Below are positions 17,839-29,162 of a stretch of 64,000 nt of DNA, one piece after another. The stretch comes from Agitococcus sp. Lineage in GTDB: Bacteria; Pseudomonadota; Gammaproteobacteria; Pseudomonadales; Moraxellaceae. The stretch is from NCBI GenBank assembly GCA_030646715.1, contig JAUSLJ010000033.1:62001-126000 (forward strand), given 5' to 3'. The stretch's first letter is position 1; each line of letters begins with the position of its first letter. The notes beneath the pieces are model-generated. The model worked only from the letters and a program-made list of their open reading frames with translations. It had not been told where the DNA came from and did not search any database. Both the position numbers and the translations under genes were made by a program.

Positions 17839-18369
17839 TTAGAACTTAAAGTTTAAACCCGCTGATAAAAAATCAACATCTTGCTCAATAAGCGTGTATT
17901 CCGCTTCGAGCATGACGTTTGGAGTGAGATTAAAACCCGCACCTAAACCAAAAGACAAGCCTGAATCAGAAGTTGAGGAAGAGCCAGCCATGCCAACACT
18001 ATCAACATTTTCGCTGAGGAAACCACCCTTTACTTTCAGATAAAATTGACTTCCTGTTGGTTTGATACGATAAGCGGCATAAATACCAATGGTTTGAATT
18101 TCTAATTGTCCTAACTTCAGACCGTTAGATCTAACGTCTGATTCTGTTTGTGGTATGTATTCGAGTTCGGCAGAAAAACCATTTGCGAATTGATAACCGC
18201 CAACAAGACTTAAGGTAGTAGGGTCTTCAGCTTGAATACCTGTACCCGATAAATCCAGCATCAACGTACCTGCTTTAACACCGAGGTACACGCCCTCGTT
18301 TTCAGCGGCAATGGCAGTTGTGCTGCAAACAGCGAGACACAATGTAGAAATGAGTAGGTGAGATTTCAT
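17839..18369 (-). CDS. Small outer-membrane beta-barrel protein
   Basis: A 176-residue protein with a signal peptide ending near AIAAE and a barrel of about 150 residues built of alternating strands (YLGVKAGTLMLDL, SLVGGYQFANGFSAELEYI, IGIYAAYRI, FYLKVKGGFL, GLGAGFNLTPNVMLEAEYT). It ends with a phenylalanine (AGLNFKF), as expected for an outer-membrane insertion signal. The fold resembles the OmpA/OmpX-like porin family (Pfam OMP_b-brl). Function unknown. It stands alone. Confidence 0.82.
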   Translation of the reverse strand: MKSHLLISTLCLAVCSTTAIAAENEGVYLGVKAGTLMLDLSGTGIQAEDPTTLSLVGGYQFANGFSAELEYIPQTESDVRSNGLKLGQLEIQTIGIYAAYRIKPTGSQFYLKVKGGFLSENVDSVGMAGSSSTSDSGLSFGLGAGFNLTPNVMLEAEYTLIEQDVDFLSAGLNFKF

Positions 18370-18514
18370 AGTGATATCCTATTCTGGTAGTAATGAGAAC
18401 GGCTATTTTATGGATAAAAACAGCAATAGCAAGTTTTTTGTACTTAAATAGTAATGATAGGAAGGGGCAAAAATGGGAGTGGCTCGTTTAGGTGTCTAGA
18501 AGTTGCTTAACTCC

Positions 18515-19105
18515 CTACCGACTCACTCGATAAATCGCGACTTCACCCATTAAATTGGGTAAATATTTCATCAAAAAACTGCCTTGTTGGTCGTCGTCTA
18601 CCGCCAAGCGATTTAAGATTTTAATATCGAGTTTGTGGCACAAGGCTTCAAAGTCTCTAAAGGTGCATAAATGAATGTTCGGTGTGTCATACCACGAGTA
18701 GGGCAGTGCTTCGGAAACAGGCATTTGTCCCTTAAAAAACAAATAACTGCGCGTTTTCCAATGGGCAAAATTGGGGAAAGTAATAATGGCTTGTTTGCCG
18801 ACACGTAACATATCGTTTAACAGTTGGTCGGGCTTTTCGACGGCTTGTAAGGCTTGAGTCATAATCACACTATCAAAGCTGTTATCACCAAAATTACTCA
18901 AGCCTTTATTGAGGTTTTGCTGAATAACGTTGACACCACGCGCTACGCAGTCGTTAATTTTGTCTTCGTCAATCTCTAAACCATAACCTTTAGTGTCAAA
19001 TTTATCGCGTAAATGGGCGAGTAATTCACCGTCACCACAACCCAAATCTAACACCCGTGACTGTGGTTTAATCCAGCGTTCGGCCAGTCGTAAATCAAGA
19101 CGCAT
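18515..19105 (-). CDS. metW: MetW, methionine biosynthesis protein
   Basis: A 196-residue Rossmann-fold protein with the methyltransferase-like motif [15 protein letters not shown] and the typical MetW segments [38 protein letters not shown] and [16 protein letters not shown]. The ATG at 19105 gives the family length and overlaps the metX stop by 11 nt, indicating coupling; upstream ATGs at 19120 and 19117 are possible. MetW works with MetX in acylation of homoserine; its exact role is not enzymatically clear. Confidence 0.93.
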   Translation of the reverse strand: MRLDLRLAERWIKPQSRVLDLGCGDGELLAHLRDKFDTKGYGLEIDEDKINDCVARGVNVIQQNLNKGLSNFGDNSFDSVIMTQALQAVEKPDQLLNDMLRVGKQAIITFPNFAHWKTRSYLFFKGQMPVSEALPYSWYDTPNIHLCTFRDFEALCHKLDIKILNRLAVDDDQQGSFLMKYLPNLMGEVAIYRVSR

Positions 19106-20246
19106 GACGGCCTCCATCAATGCTATTCATAAAGTTTTTTAACAAGGTAACATAACGCGGAATCGGAAATAAAAACGAGTCATGGCCTTGAGGCGCGTCG
19201 ATGTCGGCATAAGCGACTTGTTTCCCTTGTGCCATTAACGCATTAACAATTTCTTGCGAACGTTCGGGGGCAAACCGCCAATCGGTAGTAAACGAAATCA
19301 CTAAAAATCGACAAGTTGCTCGCGCTAACGCGGTTTGTAGATTGTCATCAAACTCGCGTGCAGGGTCGAAATAATCTAATGCTTTAGTCATTAATAAATA
19401 AGTATTGGCATCAAAATTTTGCGAAAAGACTTCACCTTGATGGCGTAGATAGGATTCGACCTGAAATTCGACATCGTAACCATACAAAAACTTACCCGAT
19501 TTTAAATCACGGCCAAATTTTTGCTTCATGGCATCGTCAGATAAATACGTAATATGACCGACCATGCGCGCCAAAATTAAACCCCGTTTGGGGATGGTGT
19601 CCATTTCGGTATAACGACCGCCATGAAAATCGGGGTCAGACAGAATGGATTGCCGTGCAACTTCATTAAAAGCAATATTTTGTGCCGAAAGTTTTGGTGC
19701 GCTGGCAATAATCACCGCGCTACGTAAACGAGCAGGAAAATCCACAGCCCATTGTAAAACCTGCATTCCACCTAATGAACCACCCACAATGGCCGCCCAA
19801 CAATCTATACCTAAATAATCACTGAGGCGTGCTTGTACTTGTACCCAATCACGCACGGTGACTAAAGGAAAGTCAGGGCCATAAATACGACCCGTTTCAG
19901 GGTTGAGCGATGAAGGGCCGCTCGAACCGTGACAACCACCTAAGTTATTTAAGGCGACAACAAAAAATTGATTAGTATCAATGGCTTTATTGGGGCCAAT
20001 ACAATTATCCCACCAACCTGCTTTCGTGTCGTTTTCGTGATGATAACCCGCCGCATGATGATGACCCGACAAAGCATGGCAAATTAACACGGCATTGGAT
20101 TTGTCGGCGTTCAGTGTGCCGTAAGTTTCATAGACCAAGGTATAAGAGTCTAAAACACGGGCACAAGCCAGCGTTAATGGCTCGTTAACGTCCATTCGTT
20201 GCGGTGTGACTAAACCGACGGAATCAGCGGGAAATATTCTGGGCAT
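19095..20246 (-). CDS. metX: Homoserine O-acyltransferase MetX
   Basis: A 383-residue alpha/beta-hydrolase-fold acyltransferase, first step of methionine synthesis. ATG 20246 is preferred over an in-frame TTG at 20252. Key stretches are [26 protein letters not shown], the nucleophile in [13 protein letters not shown], the Asp in [12 protein letters not shown] and the His in [10 protein letters not shown]. Sequence alone does not separate acetyl-CoA from succinyl-CoA users: many gammaproteobacterial MetX proteins paired with MetW are succinyltransferases, so the product name should stay open. Forms an operon with metW. Confidence 0.93.
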   Translation of the reverse strand: MPRIFPADSVGLVTPQRMDVNEPLTLACARVLDSYTLVYETYGTLNADKSNAVLICHALSGHHHAAGYHHENDTKAGWWDNCIGPNKAIDTNQFFVVALNNLGGCHGSSGPSSLNPETGRIYGPDFPLVTVRDWVQVQARLSDYLGIDCWAAIVGGSLGGMQVLQWAVDFPARLRSAVIIASAPKLSAQNIAFNEVARQSILSDPDFHGGRYTEMDTIPKRGLILARMVGHITYLSDDAMKQKFGRDLKSGKFLYGYDVEFQVESYLRHQGEVFSQNFDANTYLLMTKALDYFDPAREFDDNLQTALARATCRFLVISFTTDWRFAPERSQEIVNALMAQGKQVAYADIDAPQGHDSFLFPIPRYVTLLKNFMNSIDGGRHAS

Positions 20247-20548
20247 TGGCAATCAATCACGATAAGGGTGAGGCGGTTTGGGGCATTAAGTCTAAAGAGT
20301 GCATGGGGGGAGTGCAAGGGGCTAATGGACATCGGCATCATCTAAAAAACGGTGTTGCCAATGGACTTTTCTCTCTAAGTTATACGATTTGCCATTTGTC
20401 GGATTATGTGAAGTTGGCAGGGAAAGCCACTGTATTTTATAAGTACATTTGTATAATGGCGCGCCGCCAACCATCTTTGCTAGCGAGATGGTTTAAGTTT
20501 GGTAGCGTACACATTGATATAACACTCAACAATTTGGAGCAAGAGCAA

Positions 20549-23500
20549 ATGGCGATTATTACTGGTAATAGCTTGGATAACAATTTACAAGGTACTACAG
20601 ATGCAGATGAGCTGTATGGTCAGGAAGGAAATGATACGTTATTAGGTGGTGAAGGTAACGATACTATTTGGAGTGGGGTGGGCGACGATATATTGAATGG
20701 TGGTTTAGGTAATGATGTTTTATATGGTGAAGGTGCAAATACTAATTATGTATTTGATGCTAATTTTGGTATAGATCAAATAGATACTGGCAACAGTGGC
20801 ATACATATAATTCAATTTACGGCTGCACAAAAAAGCGAAGCAACATTTTACCGTCAACGTCATGATTTGTTCGTGCATGTGGGCAGTGACTGGTTGCAAA
20901 TCAAAGATTATTTTGAAAGTGATGCAGACGTTAAAATAGCCTTTCAGGATACTGATCCTCTGCAACCTAATACAGAAACTGATATTCGTGCCTTAATCAT
21001 GCAAGGTACTCCCAATGACAGCTTCGTAGGTTTTTATGCCGAACCGAATGCTACGCTTACGGGTGGAGCAGGTGATGACTTGTTAGCATTTAATCAAAAT
21101 GGTGCTAATACTCATGTTGTGATTGATGGTGGCACAGGGAATGATTGGTTTCAGAGTCAAGCAACAGAAACCGATATTATTTTTGGTAAAAATAGCGATC
21201 ATGATGCGGTGAGTATTTCGCAGTACGATGCGATTGTAAATATTGTGATTAATGATCCAACCTTGAGCGTTGGTGATGTGTACATGGCGAACGAAGGGGC
21301 GCAGCTTTATTTGGCGATACGAAATAGTACCGCTCGTCTTGATATTGAAGATCCTTCCTCGTTAATTAATGGTACGAATACAACATGGCAAGTAAAAGTC
21401 AATGCTGAGTCTGTAGACCTGAGTACGTTATTTACACAGCGTGATATTAGTAATGACGGTGTTGTTTTCTTAGCTGGAGGCAGTAGTTTTACATCAAGTG
21501 TTGCCGATGAAACGATTATTGTGGCAACGAGTACTTCACCATTGTCGGTAATAACGCTGAATACAGGTTTTGGCCATGATGCCTTATTAAACTCCGCACA
21601 TGTCGTTTTTGATGGAGCGCAATCAGACTACACTGTTAGCCGTGTGGGGGGGCTTCTCGAAATTAAGCATAATAATACGGGTGATATTCTCACTTCAAAC
21701 TTAAACAGTAGTGAAAGTGTTTTTGAGTTTAGTGGCGGTGTCATTTTATCGACTGAACAAATATTGCAAATGCTAGTTTCAACGACAGAGACTATTTATC
21801 TTACACCTGGTCAGACTCATATTAATACTGATGCAGATATCAACCAAATGTTCTACGCGGATCAAGCGTCATCGAATGAAAGCATTGTGTTGAACGCGGG
21901 CGGAAACTATAACACGATAAGTGTAGGGCAAAATACCACCATCGCACACGATGTTTTAAATAATGGTAAAGACACTTTAGAAATGCCAGCACTTATTGCA
22001 ATGGTTGGTGCGAATACAAGCAAAATTAAAATTCTCAATGTTGCTGATGTTAGTAAGTTGAGTGTTGATATTGCGACTAATGGCGATGTCACCATTCGTT
22101 ATGATAATGGCATGGGTAATTATAGTGAGATTAAAGGCGGTGCGGGCTTAAATACTGCAAGCCTCATTGGCGTAGAGTTTTATTCTGATTTAGGCGACAC
22201 ACTCATATCCACGTTTGAAGATACTTTCTTGGGCAAATTGGCCAATCATTCAGAGCATATATTGGCTATGCCAGAAGGGACTTCAGTGCCTCCGGGTTTC
22301 ACATTTGCGACGGCAACATCGGCAGGTCAAGTGATTGACGCGTCTCTTTCCACTTTTGGTGCTTTTGGGCGATTTAATGGTGTTGGTGGAAGTGATAGCT
22401 ATCGTGGCGGAAGGGGTAATGACACCTTTGTCATTAGTAGTTTGAACAGTGCAGAGCAGGTGCTAATACAAGGTGTTGATCAAAATAGCGCAGCAACTAT
22501 TGGCTATGATGAATTAGATTTGAGAGCAATTAGCATTAACAGTGATGTTTTAACGACCAGCAGCCGTTTAGGCAATGATCTGGTTATGAATGTCAATGGT
22601 GGCGAGATTCGGATTGATGACTTTTTTATACAGGCGTCATATTCCGAGCTGAAGTATGAAGGCCTAGATGCTTATGCGATGCCTGATTATCAACAGCATC
22701 AATTGCTATCACTATTTTTTGCTAATTTCGCTCCTAGAAATACCCCCATCAACTATACACGCGTCATTGACGGGATTCATTTTGCCAACAAAACAATGAC
22801 CTATGCCGAAATAGCTGCTTTATTTCCAGCGACTCCCGCCATTAGCAGTGTCCCAACCGAAGGCGATGACATTATTTATGGCGACCAAAATCCAGCCGAT
22901 TTTAACGATGTTATTGATGCCTTAGGCGGCAACGACATTGTGTATGGTTTAACCCAAGATGACACCTTATTAGGTGGTAGTGGCAACGATCAATTATATG
23001 GTGACACAGGCAACGATATTTTAGACGGCGGTACAGGCATTGACACCTTAATAGGTGGCGTCGGCGATGACAGTTACTTAGTTGATGACAGTGCCGATGT
23101 GATTACTGAGTCTGTAAATGAGGGGCTTGATGCTGTTACGTCAACAGTGTCTTATGTGTTATCAGCCAATGTTGATCATTTGGTGTTAGAGGGTACGGCG
23201 CATATTAATGGTACAGGGAATGATTTAATCAACTTGATTGTGGGCAATGCTGGCAATAACATTATAGATGGTGGAGCTGGAGGCGATAATTTATTCGGTG
23301 GATTAGGTAATGATACTTATGTTGTAGATAGTCTTTTAGATGGTGTAACCGAAAACGCCAACGAAGGTACAGACACCGTATTATCGAGTGTGAACTATAC
23401 ATTAGGTAATAACCTTGAACATTTAAGCTTACAAGGCACTGCCAATCTAACAGGGACAGGCAATAGCCTAAACAATGCCATCACAGGTAATGTTGGCAAT

Positions 23501-24436
23501 AACACGTTAAATGGTGGAGTAGGAAATGACGCCTTAATCGGTGGAGCAGGTAATGATACCTATTATGTGAATGGTGGGGATACAGTCACCGAATTATCTA
23601 GCGAAGGTACAGATTTAGTGTTTTCGACAGTGACCTATACTTTAGGAAACAATGTAGAAAACTTAACATTGCAAGGAACAAGTAACATTAATGGTACAGG
23701 TAATGCCTTAAATAACGTATTAACAGGTAATGCTGGAAATAACGTCTTAAATGGCGGAGCAGGCAATGATTCGTTTGTTGGTGGTGCAGGCAATGACACC
23801 TACTATGTGAATGGCGGTGACACTGTGACTGAGTTAGGTAGTCAAGGAGTTGATACCGTACTATCTACCGTCACTTATACCTTAACCTCCAATGTAGAAA
23901 ACTTAACCTTACAAGGTGGAGCAGCTATAAATGGAACAGGCAACAGCTTAGCTAACGTATTAACAGGTAATACAGGTAACAATAACCTGAGTGGTGGCTC
24001 TGGTAATGATACGTTAACAGGCGGTGCAGGTACTGACATCTTAAATGGTGGTGCAGGTAATGACACTTACTTGTTTAATCGTGGTAATAGTTTAGATACT
24101 GTTATGGATACAGATACCACTGTTGGTAATAAAGATACACTGCAATTAGGTGCAGACGTTGCCAATGACCAATTATGGTTTAGTCAAGCTGGCAATAATT
24201 TAGAGATTCAAATTATTGGTACGAATGATCGTATGGTGATTACTAACTGGTTTGGCGGTAATGCAAATCATGTAGAGGAAGTCAAAGCAGGCGATGGTAA
24301 AACCTTGACCGATACCAATGTCCAAAACTTAGTGACGGCAATGGCTGCCATGACACCACCTCCTTTTGGCCAAACAACTTTAACTGCCGCGCAACACGCA
24401 ACACTTGATCCTGTTATCAGCGCAAGCTGGAGTTAA
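20549..24436 (+). CDS. Large RTX-type calcium-binding protein, probable type I secretion substrate
   Basis: About 1295 residues from the ATG at 20549 (GGAG nine nt upstream); the frame is open back to 20246 but those 101 residues look non-coding and would start inside metX. Order: a short nonapeptide-repeat block (GQEGNDTLLGGEGNDTI); a long region of about 650 residues without RTX repeats; a second repeat block (GGNDIVYG, GGSGNDQLYGDTGND); four 80-residue units, each with a V-NLTLQG-NGTGN segment and GNxGNN/GGxGND repeats; then a C-terminal domain (DQLWFSQAGNNLEIQI, MVITNWF, VEEVKAGDGKTLTD) and a Thr/Ala-rich end. There is no N-terminal signal peptide, consistent with type I export. No ABC exporter genes are in the window. 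No catalytic domain recognised. Confidence 0.88.
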   Translation: MAIITGNSLDNNLQGTTDADELYGQEGNDTLLGGEGNDTIWSGVGDDILNGGLGNDVLYGEGANTNYVFDANFGIDQIDTGNSGIHIIQFTAAQKSEATFYRQRHDLFVHVGSDWLQIKDYFESDADVKIAFQDTDPLQPNTETDIRALIMQGTPNDSFVGFYAEPNATLTGGAGDDLLAFNQNGANTHVVIDGGTGNDWFQSQATETDIIFGKNSDHDAVSISQYDAIVNIVINDPTLSVGDVYMANEGAQLYLAIRNSTARLDIEDPSSLINGTNTTWQVKVNAESVDLSTLFTQRDISNDGVVFLAGGSSFTSSVADETIIVATSTSPLSVITLNTGFGHDALLNSAHVVFDGAQSDYTVSRVGGLLEIKHNNTGDILTSNLNSSESVFEFSGGVILSTEQILQMLVSTTETIYLTPGQTHINTDADINQMFYADQASSNESIVLNAGGNYNTISVGQNTTIAHDVLNNGKDTLEMPALIAMVGANTSKIKILNVADVSKLSVDIATNGDVTIRYDNGMGNYSEIKGGAGLNTASLIGVEFYSDLGDTLISTFEDTFLGKLANHSEHILAMPEGTSVPPGFTFATATSAGQVIDASLSTFGAFGRFNGVGGSDSYRGGRGNDTFVISSLNSAEQVLIQGVDQNSAATIGYDELDLRAISINSDVLTTSSRLGNDLVMNVNGGEIRIDDFFIQASYSELKYEGLDAYAMPDYQQHQLLSLFFANFAPRNTPINYTRVIDGIHFANKTMTYAEIAALFPATPAISSVPTEGDDIIYGDQNPADFNDVIDALGGNDIVYGLTQDDTLLGGSGNDQLYGDTGNDILDGGTGIDTLIGGVGDDSYLVDDSADVITESVNEGLDAVTSTVSYVLSANVDHLVLEGTAHINGTGNDLINLIVGNAGNNIIDGGAGGDNLFGGLGNDTYVVDSLLDGVTENANEGTDTVLSSVNYTLGNNLEHLSLQGTANLTGTGNSLNNAITGNVGNNTLNGGVGNDALIGGAGNDTYYVNGGDTVTELSSEGTDLVFSTVTYTLGNNVENLTLQGTSNINGTGNALNNVLTGNAGNNVLNGGAGNDSFVGGAGNDTYYVNGGDTVTELGSQGVDTVLSTVTYTLTSNVENLTLQGGAAINGTGNSLANVLTGNTGNNNLSGGSGNDTLTGGAGTDILNGGAGNDTYLFNRGNSLDTVMDTDTTVGNKDTLQLGADVANDQLWFSQAGNNLEIQIIGTNDRMVITNWFGGNANHVEEVKAGDGKTLTDTNVQNLVTAMAAMTPPPFGQTTLTAAQHATLDPVISASWS
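23168..24000 (+). repeat. Tandem 240-bp coding repeats in the RTX gene
   Basis: Equivalent anchor codons (the V-x-[NH]-L segment) begin at 23168, 23411, 23651 and 23891, spacings of 243, 240 and 240 bp. The last two units are very alike at the DNA level, suggesting recent duplication and potential for copy-number change. Confidence 0.9.
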
Positions 24437-24470
24437 TGAGTGGTTACTCACTTAGCCTAGGCTAAGTTCA

Positions 24471-24506
24471 GGGCGTTGCTATTTATTTTTAGCAACGCCC
24501 TAATTG
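24471..24506 (+). terminator. Intrinsic terminator of the RTX gene
   Basis: Ten-bp perfect stem gggcgttgct (24471-24480) and agcaacgccc (24491-24500) followed by taattgttt. A second small palindrome (24451-24466) precedes it. Confidence 0.85.
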
Positions 24507-24588
24507 TTTAAGAGGAGTGCGTTTTTGGCGCATGTGTTTGATCTCAAATCTATGATTTTTTATCTTATTGAGGCTATATTTTCAGTCA

Positions 24589-25368
24589 CTAGCTCAGCAT
24601 ATAGCTGCGTAAACTAATACTGCCATATTCAAAGCCTTCATAAATCCACGTCAGTTTATCGCTAGCGTGACGTACACCTTCTACATACAACAACGGCCAA
24701 TAATGGTCTTCTGTCGGTATCGCCAAACGGCCATCGTTATTCATATTGCTACGTGCTTGGGTGATAAAATCAACATCTCCCGTAGCTAAGGCGGTTTTCA
24801 TCTGTTGGTCAAAACGAATCGCCCAATCATAACCGCCGTGTCGATTGTGCCAGTCTAATTGGCCTAAATGATGAACAATATTGCCGCTGCCGATCACCAT
24901 AATGCCCATGCCGCGCAGAGTTTGCAGTTGTTGTGCTAAAGCAAAATGTTGCTGACGGTTTAACAAGCTATTCAAACTCAATTGCATCACAGGCACATCG
25001 GCGGCGGGAAATAAGTGTTTTAATACCGTCCACGTACCATGATCAAAACCCGCATGAACATCGGCAAGAATAGGAATGGTTCCGCCAATCGATAAAATGT
25101 CAGTTAACACCCCCGAATCTGTACTAGGCTGATAATTGACCTTATATAAAGCATCGGGAAAACCATAAAAATCGAACACTTGGTTTGGTGTTGGCGCAGT
25201 GGTTAATAAACTCCCTCGACTTAACCAATGGGCAGATACCATCAAAATAGCGCGTGGCTTGGTTAATTGTTGTCCGAGTTGTTGCAAACTTTTGGTGAAA
25301 GCATTATTAAGAGTCACATTTTCGGGTGAGCCGTGGCCAATAAATAGGGCAGGGGTGAGAGTGGTCAT
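24589..25368 (-). CDS. ygiD: Extradiol ring-cleavage dioxygenase family protein (YgiD/DODA type)
   Basis: A 259-residue LigB-family protein; ATG 25368 is preferred to a TTG at 25380. It has the metal-site histidines in LFIGHGSPEN and VSAHWLSRG, the GFDHGTWTVLKHLFP segment and IGSGNIVHHLGQLDW. Bacterial members such as YgiD cleave 4,5-DOPA in vitro; the natural substrate is uncertain. It is encoded alone, convergent with the RTX gene. The 293-nt stretch 25369-25661 up to the next gene has no feature that I can support. Confidence 0.9.
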   Translation of the reverse strand: MTTLTPALFIGHGSPENVTLNNAFTKSLQQLGQQLTKPRAILMVSAHWLSRGSLLTTAPTPNQVFDFYGFPDALYKVNYQPSTDSGVLTDILSIGGTIPILADVHAGFDHGTWTVLKHLFPAADVPVMQLSLNSLLNRQQHFALAQQLQTLRGMGIMVIGSGNIVHHLGQLDWHNRHGGYDWAIRFDQQMKTALATGDVDFITQARSNMNNDGRLAIPTEDHYWPLLYVEGVRHASDKLTWIYEGFEYGSISLRSYMLS

Positions 25369-25661
25369 AACAAAGCTCAATTAATGGGGAGGACTGAAGA
25401 TTATTGACGTGAGCAGAACGTGTGTGCTGTCGATTTTTAGTGATAAAAATCATTTCAACCACTGTTTTACACCTAATTAGCAATAATTGTGAGATTAATA
25501 CTTGACTGTATTTAGAGGTAGAGTAGAAATGAGAGAAAGGTTGTTTCATTAAGATGAACGCCTGTTAATGGACAGACTTGATGATCATGATATGAGTTCG
25601 GTGGTGGCATTTTTTGTGCCGCTATTATGGTTTAGTTCATATAGAAGAATATTAATAAAAT

Positions 25662-28600
25662 ATGTATCCCAATAATCAGAAAATCACCCTCGGTAGTGAA
25701 TTTACCCTCTTGGCGCAAAATCGTTGGATGGGTAATTTCTTGTTGGCAATGGCCTATTTTTTAGCAGGCAAACTCGGTATTGCTCTCGCTACGCCATTGG
25801 GTTTTGCCTCACCCGTATGGCCAGCGTCTGGTATTGCCTTAGGCTGGGTATTGCTTTATGGCTACCGATTATTACCAGGTGTATTACTTGGCTCGTTGAT
25901 GATTAATTTAGACACGGCTATGCACGCAACGGGTCTGAGTTTATTGGAGCTGAATTGGATTAAGCCTATTTTGAGCGGTGTCGGTGCAGCGGCAGAGGCA
26001 TTTATTGGCGTGTGGTTGATTCGCCGTTATGTAGGGTTTAGTTTGGCCTTTGAAGAGCCCGAGGTGGTGGTCAAAACGCTGGTGTTGGGTGGCTTAGTGG
26101 CGACCTTGACCAATGCGACCTTAAGCGTTTTTGTACTGAATTGGGGTAGTGAAATTTCGACAGGGCGGTGGTGGCAAAATTGGCTTATTTGGTGGATTGG
26201 CGATAGTGTTGGGGTGTGGATTTTTACGCCTTTATTTTTGATTTGGAATACCCAAAGTCCCTTTTTCGACCGTAGTCGTGCCTTCATTGTTACCACTGTT
26301 TTAGCCTTATGTTTTACCGTCACTATTTTGGGGTTCACGATTGTCTCTCAATTAGAGCGGCGCGATCGAGTCGGGCAATTTAATACCAATGCCGAATTAT
26401 CAACCAGTCAATTACAGCGTCGTTTAACCGATTATGAGGATTTTTCCTTTATTATTCGTAGCTTTTTTGACAGCAGCAGCGATATTTCCCGAGCTGATTT
26501 CCGCAGTCTAGTTTATCACTGGTTATTAGCGCACCCTGAAGTCAAAGCCGTGGAATGGGCACCCTTAATTAGCCATGCGCAGCGTGAATTATGGGAGCAA
26601 AAGTTATCCAGCGATATTGGTATTGTCAGCACTATTCAGGAGCAGGGTCGTGGCCGAGAATTTTCGGTTGCGGCCGAACGATTAGAGTATTTACCTCTAG
26701 ATTATATTGAGCCGCCAGCCATTCATCGTGCTTTTTTTGGTGTTGATATAATGACTACACCTGAACAGCAACGTGTTTTGCAGAAGGTTGTGGAAAGTGG
26801 TCATCCAACGTTGATTGCCCAGCAACGAGGCACGAATTCCTCGCCTGTTATTCGGCTCTATACGCCGATTTACAAACAAGCAGCCATCAATCAGCAAACA
26901 TGGAGCAACCTCAAAGGTTTTATTATTTTAGCGGTCGATTTGCAGCAGGTGGTTGGCTATTTATCGCCATACATGACGCGCTCAGGTCAAAAATTGGTAT
27001 TAAAAGAGAATGCGGGTACGCCGTTAATCTATGGTCAATTACCCGATAAGCATTTGGTCAAAATTGCCACGAAAGTAAAGGTTAATTATCACAATACTCT
27101 TCAGATTGGCCAAAAAACATGGCAATTAGAAATATGGCCAACAGCCGAACATTTGGCGGATTATGAGTCATGGTTAACTTGGATGGTGTTGCTCATAGGT
27201 CTCATTGGTAGCAGCATTGCCGTCAGTTCTACCTTAATTAACTCAGGTCGGCGGCAATATTTAGAACGCGCGATTGCCATGCACACAGGGGTATTACAAG
27301 AGCGTAATTCCCAGCTTGAAATTGCCCATCAAGAAGCGGTGCGCGCGAATGCCGCCAAAGGTCAGTTTTTGGCAAATATGAGTCATGAAATTCGCACACC
27401 CATGAATGCCATTATTGGTTTTTCGCACTTATTATTGGATACCCAATTACAGCCGCAATCGCGCGAATATCTCGAAAAAATAGATAGTGCTTCGCGTGCG
27501 TTATTAACCATTGTTAATGAGATTCTTGATTTTTCTAAAATCGAAGCGGGTCGTATTGATATTGAGCAACATCCTTTTCATTTAGACTCGTTGTTACAAC
27601 AAGTGGCGCAGCAATTAATGCTCATTGTCGCTGAAAAAAGACTGGAGTTTGTACTGGATATTCCCGTTACCTTACCCAAACAACTCTTGGGTGACTCGTT
27701 ACGTTTGGGGCAAATACTGCTTAACCTTTGCAGTAATGCCGTGAAATTTACTGAGCATGGCGAAGTGATTGTCCGTGTTGAAACGCTGGAAGAAACAGAC
27801 GTCAGGGTACGTTTACGCTTTAGCGTGCAAGATACGGGTATTGGCATTAGTGCTAACCACATAGCTAGTTTATTTACCGCTTTTTCGCAGGCCGATGGTT
27901 CTATTACCCGTCGTTATGGCGGCACGGGTTTAGGGTTGGCTGTCAGCCAAAGTTTGGCGCAGCTAATGGGCGGAACAATTACCGTTGAAAGTGTTGAAGG
28001 AATGGGCAGTACCTTTAGTTTTAGCTTGGATTTTCAGCGTGACCCGCAGAGCCAGTCAGTCAAGCCTTATGTCCATCCGCTTCCATTAAGAGCCTTAGTA
28101 GTAGATGATTCCGAAGCCTATCGGCAAGTGATGTTGGCGATGTTGACACATCTTTCTTGCGAAGCGGTGGCGGCGACTTCAGTAGAAGATGCACTTTCTT
28201 TATTAAAACAAGCCGACACCGAGACACCCTTTGATTTTATTTTATTAGATTGGAAAATGCCTGATTGTGATGGTATTGAAGCGGCACGGCGGATTTATGG
28301 TGCAGGATTAGCGCATATACCGACGTTATTTTTAGTCACAGGTTATGGCTACGCGCCGATTAAACAAATGAGCGAAGGGGCGTTATTTGCGGCTCATTTA
28401 CATAAACCAATGACACCGTCAATGTTGCAGGACACGATTATTAGTTTCTTTAGTGACGATGCCAGCAGCAATCCTATAGCCGCAACACGATCAATGGTGC
28501 GCTTTGCCGCCGCCCGTATTTTATTAGTTGAAGATAATGTCGTGAATCAACGACTGATGAAAGAAATGTTGCGGCGTTTAGGTCTAGAAGCTGATATTGC

Positions 28601-29162
28601 CAATAACGGCAATAAAGCCTTAGAGCGCATTAATGCTGCCGAAGAACCTTATCAGTTAATCTTAATGGATTTACAAATGCCTGTGATGGACGGTTATGAA
28701 ACGACGACGCGTATTCGTGAGCGTTATGATGGTGCCGCTTTACCGATTATTGCCATGACCGCGTATGCGATTCCTTCCGAACGGCAGCGTTGTTTTGATG
28801 TTGGCATGAATGGTCATATTGCGAAACCGATTGATTTTATGTTGTTTGAAAAAACCTTAGCGCAGTATTTGCCGATGGAAGCAATGTCTAGTATTGACAT
28901 GGATCATAATTTGCCCCTAATAGAAAATGCTGTCATTAATAATGAGGATGATTTGCAGGAAGGTGTCATCAAACTGACTGCGTTGTTACGCCGTAAAAGC
29001 TTAGAAGCGCGGCTGGTTTTTAAAGCGTGTCAGCCCTTGTTGGCCGCCAAAGATGCGGATAGAAGCGAAGAAATAGCCACTGCATTGGCACGCTTAGATT
29101 TTAAACGCGCGCAGGAAACACTGGGCGAGTTCGCCAACATGATGGGGATTCATTGTGATTAA
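25662..29162 (+). CDS. Hybrid histidine kinase: MASE1-CHASE-HisKA-HATPase-REC-REC
   Basis: A 1166-residue membrane sensor. Residues 20-225 are MASE1 (eight or so hydrophobic segments, [45 protein letters not shown]). Residues about 250-490 are a periplasmic CHASE-like domain ([26 protein letters not shown]). HisKA has His575 in [16 protein letters not shown]; HATPase has [19 protein letters not shown] and [10 protein letters not shown]. Two receivers follow with Asp863 (LLDWKMP) and Asp1003 ([11 protein letters not shown]). The last 60 residues are helical without an obvious phosphotransfer His. The next gene overlaps by 8 nt, so it is probably the output partner. Confidence 0.93.
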   Translation: MYPNNQKITLGSEFTLLAQNRWMGNFLLAMAYFLAGKLGIALATPLGFASPVWPASGIALGWVLLYGYRLLPGVLLGSLMINLDTAMHATGLSLLELNWIKPILSGVGAAAEAFIGVWLIRRYVGFSLAFEEPEVVVKTLVLGGLVATLTNATLSVFVLNWGSEISTGRWWQNWLIWWIGDSVGVWIFTPLFLIWNTQSPFFDRSRAFIVTTVLALCFTVTILGFTIVSQLERRDRVGQFNTNAELSTSQLQRRLTDYEDFSFIIRSFFDSSSDISRADFRSLVYHWLLAHPEVKAVEWAPLISHAQRELWEQKLSSDIGIVSTIQEQGRGREFSVAAERLEYLPLDYIEPPAIHRAFFGVDIMTTPEQQRVLQKVVESGHPTLIAQQRGTNSSPVIRLYTPIYKQAAINQQTWSNLKGFIILAVDLQQVVGYLSPYMTRSGQKLVLKENAGTPLIYGQLPDKHLVKIATKVKVNYHNTLQIGQKTWQLEIWPTAEHLADYESWLTWMVLLIGLIGSSIAVSSTLINSGRRQYLERAIAMHTGVLQERNSQLEIAHQEAVRANAAKGQFLANMSHEIRTPMNAIIGFSHLLLDTQLQPQSREYLEKIDSASRALLTIVNEILDFSKIEAGRIDIEQHPFHLDSLLQQVAQQLMLIVAEKRLEFVLDIPVTLPKQLLGDSLRLGQILLNLCSNAVKFTEHGEVIVRVETLEETDVRVRLRFSVQDTGIGISANHIASLFTAFSQADGSITRRYGGTGLGLAVSQSLAQLMGGTITVESVEGMGSTFSFSLDFQRDPQSQSVKPYVHPLPLRALVVDDSEAYRQVMLAMLTHLSCEAVAATSVEDALSLLKQADTETPFDFILLDWKMPDCDGIEAARRIYGAGLAHIPTLFLVTGYGYAPIKQMSEGALFAAHLHKPMTPSMLQDTIISFFSDDASSNPIAATRSMVRFAAARILLVEDNVVNQRLMKEMLRRLGLEADIANNGNKALERINAAEEPYQLILMDLQMPVMDGYETTTRIRERYDGAALPIIAMTAYAIPSERQRCFDVGMNGHIAKPIDFMLFEKTLAQYLPMEAMSSIDMDHNLPLIENAVINNEDDLQEGVIKLTALLRRKSLEARLVFKACQPLLAAKDADRSEEIATALARLDFKRAQETLGEFANMMGIHCD

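Noticed and set aside
20246-20548. Open frame extending the RTX protein upstream by 101 residues
   Set aside because: It begins inside metX on the other strand, its residues look non-coding, and ATG 20549 has a ribosome site directly before the first RTX-like segment.
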